Assembly: GCA_018714725.1 (NCBI GenBank)
Contig: DVMZ01000149.1
Coordinates: forward strand, 1-10,549
DNA: 10,549 bases
Direction of reading: 5' to 3'
DNA from: Candidatus Scatosoma pullistercoris
GTDB lineage: Bacteria; Bacillota; Clostridia; Christensenellales; Borkfalkiaceae
Shown: positions 4,705 through 10,549 of the stretch, piece by piece
Layout of the letters: each line of letters begins with the position of its first letter
Numbering within the stretch: the first letter of the stretch is position 1
Notes under the pieces: generated by a model
Database searches by the model: none
The model's input: the letters and a program-made list of their open reading frames with translations, nothing else
Told to the model about the DNA's origin: nothing
Made by a program: the position numbers and the translations under genes

Positions 4705-6996
4705 ATGAACGTCGGGAAAAATTCCGGTTCCCGCCCGGAGCTTGAGCCGGAGGCCGGGGACGAGAAAAAAGAACAGGCAGAAAAAAATCCGGACGGCGCA
4801 ATGCCGGTCAAGGCAGAGAACGCGGGCGACAGCGCTCCATCGGCGCCGTTGCCCGGCGGACGTCAGGCGGACGGGAGAATCCTTCTGCATCTTGCAAATC
4901 TGCATTGCGTGGCCTGTGCACTCGATCTGGAAGACGAAATCCGGAAAATCCGGGGCGTCGGCGATGTCCGGGTGGATTTTATCACGCAGACCATTCTGCT
5001 GACGGCGGAAACGGACGACGCCGTGCGCAAGGCGATACGTACCGCGAACAGGTTTGAAAAAGTCCGAGTGCTGGACGGCGATCTGGCGGTGGCGCCGAAA
5101 GAGACGCATGGCAAAGAGATTGCGCAGATTGCGGTTGCGGCTGCGCTGGCCCTTCCGGCCCTTGTTTTGTCCCTTGCCGTTCCGGGGCGTGCGGCGTTGA
5201 TCGTCTCCCGGATTCTCTTTGCCGCGGCCTATCTCGTCGTCGGCTGTTCCGTGCTGATCGCAACGCTCAAAAACGTCGTAAAAGGCAGGATTTTCGACGA
5301 AAATTTCCTGATGACCGTCGCGTCAATCGGCGCCGTCTGTCTCGGGGAGTGGGGAGAAGGAGTGGCCGTGATGCTCCTCTATCAGCTCGGAGAATTGTTG
5401 CAGAGCATTGCCGTGGGCTCGTCCCGGCGTTCGGTCTCCCGGCTCATGGAACTGAAAAGCGAATCGGCCACTTTGCTGGAAAACGGAGAGAGCCGCACGG
5501 TGAGGCCGGGGGAACTGCGCGTCGGGGATATCGTTCTGATCAAGGCCGGGGAACGCGTGCCGGCAGACGGAATTCTTCTCGATGAGCGGGCATTGCTCGA
5601 TACAAAGTCTTTGACGGGGGAATCCGAACCGCGCGAGGCGAAACGGGAGGAGGAAATCCTGTCCGGCTGTATCAATGCCGGCGGCGTGTTCCGGCTGAAA
5701 ATAGTCCGGGCTTACGAAAACAGCGCCGTCAGGAAGATACTCGATCTCGTAGAAAATTCCTCTGTGCAGAAAGCGGCGCCCGAGAAATTCATCGCGAAGT
5801 TTGCGAGGTATTATACCCCCGCGGTCTGTATTCTGGCGGTGCTGGTTGCCGTCGCGGTGCCCGTCCTTTCCGGCCTTGTCGCCGGAGGGGGGTATGCCGC
5901 GTATTTCCGGCGCTGGATTCAGAGCGCGCTCAATTTTCTCGTGATTTCCTGTCCGTGCGCGCTGGTCATTTCCGTGCCGCTCACCTATTTTTCGGGCGTG
6001 GGTTGCTGTGCCCGGAAGGGAATTTTGGTGAAGGGCGCCGCCTATCTCGATGTCGCCGCAAAAATCCGGACCGTTGCGTTCGACAAGACGGGTACCTTGA
6101 CCGAGGGCAGGTTTTCAGTCTCCGGGACGGTTCCCGCGGCAGGGTGTGACCGCCGGAAATTGCTGGAAGTGGCCGCGGCGGCGGAACGGGGCGCTGCGCA
6201 TCCGATCGCGGGCGCTTTTGAGGAAATTTCGGTTGCCGCCGCAGCGTATGTGACGGAAATCGCCGGAAAGGGAATCAGCGCGCGGGTCGGCGGACAACAG
6301 GCGCTGGTGGGTTCCGCCGCCTTCCTCGCGGAGGAGGGCGTTGCTTCGGAGGTGTCTGATTCCGTATGGACGCAGGTCTGCGTCGCGCTGGACGGGCGAT
6401 ACCTCGGCCGTGTGGAAATCGGCGACCGCCTGCGCCCCGAAGCCGGGGAGGCGATCGGCGAACTCCGGGCGCTGGGCATTGAAAGGATTGTCATGCTGAC
6501 GGGCGACGGGAATACCAGGGCTGAAAGTATCGCGGCGGAAGCGGGAATTTCCGAAACGTATTCCGGTCTGCTGCCCGACGAAAAGCTGGAGCGGGCGCAG
6601 GAGCTTCGGCAGGAAGGCCCGCTGATGTATATCGGGGACGGCATCAACGACGCGCCCGTGATGGCGGCTGCCGATTGTTCGGTGTCCATGGGCACCCTCG
6701 GCAGCGCGGCGGCCGTGGAGGCTTCCGATCTGGTGCTCGTGTCCGACCGCCTGACGGCGATCCCCGAATGTATCCGCATTGCGCGCCGCACCCGTCGGAT
6801 CGTCGCGCAGAACATCGCGTTTTCCATCGCCATGAAAACGGTGTTTCTGGCTTTCGGCGCGGCGGGGTGCCTGCCGCTTTGGCTGGCCGTGTTCGGGGAC
6901 GTGGGAGTGATGCTTCTCGCGGTGCTCAATTCCATGCGCGTGCGAACGGGCGGGAAGAAAGACGTCCGCCAGCGGCGGAACAAAGCGGGCGCGTAA
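4705..6996 (+). CDS. zntA: Zn2+/Cd2+/Pb2+-type P1B ATPase (CadA/ZntA-like)
   Basis: This is a membrane efflux pump that uses ATP to export divalent metal. The 763-residue protein starts at ATG 4705 after GGGGAG (4691-4696). Residues 1-57 are a charged, probably disordered extension. An HMA domain follows with CVAC (68-71). Then come the actuator TGES (304-307), the membrane metal site CPC (416-418), the phosphorylation motif DKTGT (460-464, Asp460), the HP dipeptide (499-500), TGDG (599-602) and GDGINDAP (644-651). Near the end, Lys711 (SIAMKTVF) and Asp732 (AVFGDVGV) are 21 residues apart, matching Lys693 and Asp714 of E. coli ZntA. These define the Zn/Cd/Pb class rather than Cu. It is the last gene of the metal cluster. 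Export of another divalent ion such as Co or excess Fe cannot be excluded. Confidence 0.95.
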   Translation: MNVGKNSGSRPELEPEAGDEKKEQAEKNPDGAMPVKAENAGDSAPSAPLPGGRQADGRILLHLANLHCVACALDLEDEIRKIRGVGDVRVDFITQTILLTAETDDAVRKAIRTANRFEKVRVLDGDLAVAPKETHGKEIAQIAVAAALALPALVLSLAVPGRAALIVSRILFAAAYLVVGCSVLIATLKNVVKGRIFDENFLMTVASIGAVCLGEWGEGVAVMLLYQLGELLQSIAVGSSRRSVSRLMELKSESATLLENGESRTVRPGELRVGDIVLIKAGERVPADGILLDERALLDTKSLTGESEPREAKREEEILSGCINAGGVFRLKIVRAYENSAVRKILDLVENSSVQKAAPEKFIAKFARYYTPAVCILAVLVAVAVPVLSGLVAGGGYAAYFRRWIQSALNFLVISCPCALVISVPLTYFSGVGCCARKGILVKGAAYLDVAAKIRTVAFDKTGTLTEGRFSVSGTVPAAGCDRRKLLEVAAAAERGAAHPIAGAFEEISVAAAAYVTEIAGKGISARVGGQQALVGSAAFLAEEGVASEVSDSVWTQVCVALDGRYLGRVEIGDRLRPEAGEAIGELRALGIERIVMLTGDGNTRAESIAAEAGISETYSGLLPDEKLERAQELRQEGPLMYIGDGINDAPVMAAADCSVSMGTLGSAAAVEASDLVLVSDRLTAIPECIRIARRTRRIVAQNIAFSIAMKTVFLAFGAAGCLPLWLAVFGDVGVMLLAVLNSMRVRTGGKKDVRQRRNKAGA

Positions 6997-7085
6997 AACG
7001 CTTGCGCCGCGAAGCGGGAATATACCGGAGTCGGAAAATCCGCGAAAAAATTGCGGCGGAATGCCTTTTGCGAGGGTTTCGCCGT

Positions 7086-7114
7086 TTGCTTTTCCGTCGG
7101 AGATATGTTATAAT
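7086..7114 (+). promoter_or_regulatory. Extended -10 promoter for the GNAT-RdgB unit
   Basis: A consensus TATAAT (7109-7114) preceded by TG plus one base (7106-7108) forms an extended -10. TTGCTT (7086-7091) lies 17 bases upstream as a -35. The ATG at 7122 is 7 bases past the -10, so transcription would be expected to start at or next to the initiator A, giving a leaderless mRNA. Confidence 0.7.
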
Positions 7115-7121
7115 ATTCCTC

Positions 7122-8243
7122 ATGGAAATTCGGATTGAAAAGACGCGAAAACAGGAAGCGGCGGCAGTGGCGGAAATGTATCGCCAGGGCAGCGCGCTTC
7201 TCCTCGCCCGGGGCGTGGACCAGTGGCAAAACGGATATCCCGCGCTGAAAGACGTGCTTTCAGACATCGAGGCGGGAATTTCTTTTCTGCTCTTTGCGGA
7301 CGGGGAGCCTGCGGCCAGTATGGCGATCGTTTCCCGGGAACCGACTTACGACCGCATTTACGGCGGGAATTGGCTGACGGGGGAGGGGCGCTACCTGGCG
7401 GTGCACCGCGTGTGCGTGCGGGACGGGTTCCGCCGTCTCGGCCTGACCGGCCGGCTGTATGCGTTTGCGGCAGAAAAAGCGCTGCAAGAAGGCTGCGTCA
7501 GTCTCCGGGCGGATACGCACGAAAAAAACATAGCCATGCGCGGCGCGCTCGCCAAAAACGGCTTCCGGGAATGCGGTCGGATTTTTCTCGCCGACGGAGC
7601 CGAACGGGTGGCATACGAAAAAATACTCACCAAAGAAGAGGTACAGGAAATGCAAACGGAGAAAAAAAGACTGGTGGTGGCGACGGGAAATGCCCATAAG
7701 CTCCGGGAGATCGCGGAAATTTTTCCGGACTGCGAAGTGATCGGCCAGAAAGCGGCCGGATTTGACGGCGAAGCGGAAGAAACGGGGACGACGTTTGCGG
7801 AAAACGCGCTCATTAAGGCCAGGACCGCCGCAAAGGCGCTCGGCTGTCCCGCATTGGCTGACGACAGCGGTATCTGCGTGGAGGCGCTGGGCGGGGCGCC
7901 CGGCGTGTACAGCGCCCGCTATGCGGGCGGACACGGGGACGACGCGGCCAATCGGGCGTTGCTCCTGAAAAATCTGGAGGGCGCCGCCGACCGCAGAGCG
8001 TATTTCGAGAGCGCCGTAGCGCTTGTATATCCAGATGGCCGGGAAATCGTCGCCCAAGGGCGCACCTACGGGGAGATTTTGTCGGAGGATACCGGAGAAA
8101 ACGGGTTCGGATACGACTGCATATTCAGAAGCGACGATCTCGGGAAATCTTTCGGCTTGGCTTCCGCGGAGGAGAAAAACGCCGTTTCCCATCGTTACCG
8201 CGCTTTACGGAATCTGCTTGAAAAATTGGGCGGAAGCCTGTAA
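7122..8243 (+). CDS. rdgB: GNAT acetyltransferase joined to RdgB/HAM1 (XTP/dITP pyrophosphatase)
   Basis: One uninterrupted frame of 373 residues carries two complete domains. Residues 1-170 are a GNAT fold: the N-terminal strand-helix, DQWQNGYP (33-40), the acetyl-CoA region VHRVCVRDGFRRLGLTGRL (94-112) and NIAMRGALAKNGFRECG (136-152). Its substrate is unknown. Residues 177-373 are RdgB/HAM1, which hydrolyses XTP, ITP and dITP to monophosphates to keep deaminated purines out of nucleic acid. It shows VVATGNAHKLREI (185-197), LADDSG with the catalytic Asp pair (245-250), GAPGVYSARYAG (258-269), GFGYD (328-332) and EKNAVSHRYRAL (351-362). The RdgB part alone is 197 residues, the normal free length, and Met177 (ATG 7650) has its own ribosome site, so separate RdgB may also be made. 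The first ATG has no Shine-Dalgarno sequence. A phosphoesterase follows after 13 bases. Confidence 0.88.
   Translation: MEIRIEKTRKQEAAAVAEMYRQGSALLLARGVDQWQNGYPALKDVLSDIEAGISFLLFADGEPAASMAIVSREPTYDRIYGGNWLTGEGRYLAVHRVCVRDGFRRLGLTGRLYAFAAEKALQEGCVSLRADTHEKNIAMRGALAKNGFRECGRIFLADGAERVAYEKILTKEEVQEMQTEKKRLVVATGNAHKLREIAEIFPDCEVIGQKAAGFDGEAEETGTTFAENALIKARTAAKALGCPALADDSGICVEALGGAPGVYSARYAGGHGDDAANRALLLKNLEGAADRRAYFESAVALVYPDGREIVAQGRTYGEILSEDTGENGFGYDCIFRSDDLGKSFGLASAEEKNAVSHRYRALRNLLEKLGGSL
7637..7641 (+). promoter_or_regulatory. Internal ribosome binding site for RdgB
   Basis: AGAGG at 7637-7641 lies 8 bases before ATG 7650, inside the continuous GNAT-RdgB frame and exactly at the boundary of the RdgB domain. 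It would allow translation of a 197-residue free RdgB, suggesting two formerly separate genes whose intervening stop was lost. Confidence 0.5.
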
Positions 8244-8256
8244 AAAGGGGGCAGGT

Positions 8257-8736
8257 ATGAAAACACTGGTGATTTTGTCCGATACGCACGGGCATCGGGA
8301 GGGAATAGAAAAGCTGAGAGGGCTCTTTGCGGAAAACAGCTGTATCATTCATCTCGGCGACGGAGCGGCGGATATGCGAGAGATTTCCGCCGAGTACCCG
8401 GACAAGACTTACGTCTGCCAGGGAAACTGCGATTTTTACCCTGCGCTTCCGGAATACGAACTGGACGTGGAAGGGGTGCGGATTTTCTTTTGTCACGGGC
8501 ATAAGTACCGGGTGAAGTCGGGCCTGTCCCGGCTGGCGGAAGAGGCGAAACGCCGAGGGTGCCGCGTCGCTCTGTACGGACACACGCACAGGGCGTTGAT
8601 TTCCGAAGAAAACGGATTATTGCTGGTCAATCCCGGTTCCCTCCGGTATCCCGCCGGAGAGGGGGGAAGCTACTGCTATCTGACCGTCAGCGGGGAAAAG
8701 GTCGTCCCCGTCCTCGTCGGCGAATCGGTGTTCTGA
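8257..8736 (+). CDS. YfcE/MJ0936-type metallophosphoesterase
   Basis: A 159-residue cytosolic phosphodiesterase of the calcineurin-like fold with a two-metal centre. All core motifs are visible: SDTHG (8-12), HLGDG (32-36), GNCD (56-59), CHGHKYRV (79-86), YGHTH (107-111) and NPGS (125-128). The length matches the small stand-alone family. Members hydrolyse phosphodiester model substrates, but the physiological substrate is generally unknown. The ATG at 8257 is preceded by AAGGGGG (8245-8251) at 5-base spacing. The gene begins 13 bases after the RdgB stop, so it belongs to the same transcript. A phosphoesterase beside an rdgB homologue is a combination I recall from Bacillota genomes, hinting at shared nucleotide housekeeping. 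Confidence 0.93.
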   Translation: MKTLVILSDTHGHREGIEKLRGLFAENSCIIHLGDGAADMREISAEYPDKTYVCQGNCDFYPALPEYELDVEGVRIFFCHGHKYRVKSGLSRLAEEAKRRGCRVALYGHTHRALISEENGLLLVNPGSLRYPAGEGGSYCYLTVSGEKVVPVLVGESVF

Positions 8737-8850
8737 TTGCGCGGGAGCCGTGAGTTCGGACGGACCGGACCCCGGAGGTCATTTTGTCGAAAATACGGAA
8801 GCCCCGGACAGGGTTGAGATGAACAAGTTCAAAACAACGGAAGAGGCGTA

Positions 8851-8893
8851 AAAAATCCCTTCCCGCCGCACTTTGCGGCGGGAAGGGATTTTT
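8851..8893. terminator. Bidirectional intrinsic terminator
   Basis: A perfect 20-bp stem (8851-8870 with 8874-8893, loop CTT) has a GC-rich core and five A/T pairs at its base, giving U-runs for transcripts from either side. It lies between the convergent phosphoesterase (+) and membrane-protein (-) genes. Confidence 0.93.
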
Positions 8894-8971
8894 ATCTGCG
8901 GAAATGCGATTTTTCCCCCGGAGACGATTATTTTCTGACGCCGCTCCCGTGATTTTTTGTCCCGGTCAGGA

Positions 8972-9036
8972 AAAATCGGGAACGGGGGTATTCGTCGTCC
9001 TCCAAAATCGGGAACGGGGAATTATTCGTCGTCCTC
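8972..9036. repeat. Imperfect tandem duplication (31/33 bp) at a gene end
   Basis: Unit 1 (8972-9002) and unit 2 (9004-9036) share AAAATCGGGAACGGGG and TATTCGTCGTCCTC, differing by a small change in the middle. Unit 2 covers the last codons and stop of the - strand membrane protein, so unit 1 is a duplicated copy of that 3' end lying just past the stop. Confidence 0.8.
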
Positions 9037-9534
9037 TTCGGCCCGGCGTTCCGGCCGGAGCGCGATAACTTTTGCGATGACGCCCAGCACCAGTAAAATC
9101 AGCGTCGCGCAACACAGAATAATACAGGGGGAATAGTGGGACGGGAAGGTATGCGCCATGGCGAAAATCGTCAGGCAGGAGGCGATCTGCAGGATCATGG
9201 AGATAATTTGCAGAACGATGTATCCGCCTCTGGAATCGGGCCAATCCGTGCGGACAAACCGTTTGCAGATCAGGGCGCTGATAAATGCGAAGATGGCGAA
9301 TATGGCGCCGACGCCTCCGATGACCGTAAGGATGGTAATTACGATTGTGATGGCAAAGGCGGAACCGAGAGTGACGCCGAACGCTTCGCCGAGACTGGAA
9401 GCGTTTTCGGTGTCCGGCATGGCGATTTTGGGAAAAACGGCGAAGGCAAAAAACAACAGATAAACCATGCATGCAAACAGGCAGAGAGCGGCGAAGACGT
9501 CGAGCGTCGCCGCAAGTTTGTATTTACGTTTCAT
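9022..9534 (-). CDS. Small four-helix membrane protein, function unknown
   Basis: I do not recognise the family. The 170-residue product has a basic N-terminus (MKRKYK) and about four hydrophobic helices near residues 8-35, 56-90, 103-128 and 136-158, with short polar loops (PDTENASS 40-47; KRFVRTDWPDSRGG 91-104). It ends in a charged tail, PERRAEEDDE. By the positive-inside rule the N-terminus and tail are probably cytoplasmic. The start was placed at 9534 because GAGG (- strand, 9546-9543) is 8 bases upstream. An ATG at 9540 is too close to that site, and longer frames lack one. It lies 69 bases downstream of the mutarotase gene on the same strand and probably shares its transcript, which ends at the terminator 8851-8893. 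The stop region is tandemly duplicated. Confidence 0.75.
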   Translation of the reverse strand: MKRKYKLAATLDVFAALCLFACMVYLLFFAFAVFPKIAMPDTENASSLGEAFGVTLGSAFAITIVITILTVIGGVGAIFAIFAFISALICKRFVRTDWPDSRGGYIVLQIISMILQIASCLTIFAMAHTFPSHYSPCIILCCATLILLVLGVIAKVIALRPERRAEEDDE

Positions 9535-9603
9535 ACGCATCACCTCGTTTTTGACAGTCGGTTTTATGGACCGGACAGCCTGCATTTTTTTGCGGCTTTT
9601 TCT

Positions 9604-10482
9604 TTATTCGGAAATTTCAAACCCCCAGACATTTCGGAAAGTTTTTCCGGGAGCCAGATGCGTCATGTCCTTTTTTGTTTCCAAGTCGTCTGTGATTCCT
9701 TCCGTGGCGGGAAGCGCCGACCAGGGTTCCAGGCAGATATAGGGGGCGTCCGTCTGGGGCGCGTGCCAGATTCCGAGATATTTGAATTCGGGATAATCCA
9801 GGGCAATTTGCCGGGAATCCGCGGTGTTTTTGATCAGGATGCGGCGGCAGGTATTGCCGAGGATGATGGCGTCGTTGTCGAACAGACTGTGTTCAAGGGG
9901 AAGCCGCACGCCGTCTTTCAGCGCAAAGGGCTGTGTTTTTCCCGACATGAATTTGTTTTTGGAAAGGGTATGCCAGGTCACCTGCGTGCGTTCGGGAAAT
10001 TCCAGGTAGTAGTTTTCAAACGTGCCTCCGCCGAACGGGATGTTGAATCCGGGATGCCCGCCCAGCGTAAAAATAAGATCTTCTTCGTTCGGATTGGTCA
10101 CTTCGTAGGCGATATTCAGCCGGGTTCCGACAAGTTCGTAGACGATGTCAAAACAAAACCGGAAGGGATAGGATTGGAGGGAATCCTCGTCCTCCGTCAG
10201 GCGGAAGCGGAGCTTGGTCGCCGTGCGGTCCGCCAGCTGAAATACGCGGTATCTCGCAATGCCGTGCGGGAGCAGCGAGTAGCTCTTTCCGCGATAGGTA
10301 TAGGTGTTTTTATACATTCTGCCGATGGTGGGGAAAAGATTGTACGCCCTGCCCGTCCAGTAAGCGGGATCTCCTTGCCAGAGGTATTCTTTCTCGTCCG
10401 GTTTGGTCTGGACGGATGCAAGCTGGGCTCCCGATGTGTCCACCGCGATTTTCATCACTTTATTTTCGATGGTGTAAATCAT
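9604..10482 (-). CDS. LacX-type aldose 1-epimerase (galactose mutarotase-like)
   Basis: It interconverts alpha and beta anomers of aldoses in the cytosol. The 292-residue protein matches the LacX/YphB branch of the mutarotase superfamily. Visible motifs are EYLWQGDPAYWTGRAYNLFPTIGRM (32-56, given as a block), LPHGIAR (71-77), GGHPGFN (141-147, proposed catalytic His143) and CLEPWSALP (250-258, proposed base Glu252). The length is typical. The start ATG at 10482 (- strand) has an excellent AAGGAG (10494-10489) at 6-base spacing. The gene is first in a two-gene - strand unit. No sugar transporter or kinase is in view, so the physiological sugar is open; many members have broad or unknown specificity. 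Confidence 0.92.
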   Translation of the reverse strand: MIYTIENKVMKIAVDTSGAQLASVQTKPDEKEYLWQGDPAYWTGRAYNLFPTIGRMYKNTYTYRGKSYSLLPHGIARYRVFQLADRTATKLRFRLTEDEDSLQSYPFRFCFDIVYELVGTRLNIAYEVTNPNEEDLIFTLGGHPGFNIPFGGGTFENYYLEFPERTQVTWHTLSKNKFMSGKTQPFALKDGVRLPLEHSLFDNDAIILGNTCRRILIKNTADSRQIALDYPEFKYLGIWHAPQTDAPYICLEPWSALPATEGITDDLETKKDMTHLAPGKTFRNVWGFEISE

Positions 10483-10523
10483 AATTGACTCCTTATTTGA
10501 TTTCTTTTTTGTTGTCTGATGTT

Positions 10524-10532
10524 ATTTTATCA
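10524..10532 (-). promoter_or_regulatory. Possible extended -10 for the mutarotase gene
   Basis: On the - strand, TGATAAAAT gives a TG-n-TAAAAT extended -10 about 42 bases before the ATG. The -35 position would fall across the window end, so it cannot be evaluated. Confidence 0.35.
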
Positions 10533-10549
10533 CAGTTTGGAGCGTTTGT

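Noticed and set aside
9136..10488. 450-codon open frame on the + strand across the - strand genes
   Set aside because: It is antisense to two well-supported genes (mutarotase motifs, membrane protein with a good ribosome site) and shows no family features itself.
1..10549. CRISPR array, IS element, rRNA or replication origin
   Set aside because: No regularly spaced repeats, transposase-like frame, rRNA segments or clustered DnaA boxes were seen.

Overview
The window is a piece of a bacterial chromosome. Gene style, Shine-Dalgarno use, 4-base gene overlaps and family types (Xre regulator, GNAT, LacX-type mutarotase, FeoAB, CadA/ZntA ATPase) suggest a fairly GC-rich Bacillota, probably a clostridial lineage. 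No gene here fixes the genus. Housekeeping and metal-transport genes are GC-rich. The first kilobase after the tRNA is clearly AT-rich and looks like a separate, acquired segment.

Layout. (1) 1-111: tRNA-Ala(CGC) with encoded CCA and its own terminator. (2) About 112-1238: AT-rich accessory segment with a DUF1643 gene (161-664), a gene-poor stretch with strong hairpins (665-1032), and a small Xre-family regulator broken or recoded at a T7 run (1033-1238). (3) 1239-1543: a non-coding leader with competing hairpins and an intrinsic terminator just upstream of feoA. (4) 1544-6996: a + strand cluster of feoA, feoB, an RluA-family pseudouridine synthase and a Zn/Cd-type P-type ATPase. The first three overlap by 4 bases at each junction. 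(5) 7086-8736: a well-formed promoter driving a continuous reading frame that joins a GNAT acetyltransferase to an RdgB/HAM1 nucleotide pyrophosphatase, then a YfcE-type metallophosphoesterase. (6) 8851-8893: a bidirectional terminator separating this from a - strand pair: a LacX-type aldose 1-epimerase (9604-10482) followed by a four-helix membrane protein of unknown role (9022-9534).

How they fit together. FeoA/FeoB import ferrous iron and the ATPase exports divalent zinc/cadmium-type ions, so the long operon has a metal-homeostasis theme with an RNA-modifying enzyme in the middle. RdgB cleans non-canonical purine nucleotides out of the pool, and its GNAT partner is of unknown substrate. 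The points most worth a second look are the structured feoA leader, a FeoB whose guanine-specificity motif is degenerate, the GNAT-RdgB joined frame with an internal start, the Xre frameshift at a canonical slippery heptamer, and several genes that lack a Shine-Dalgarno sequence but have a -10-like hexamer 6-7 bases before the ATG.
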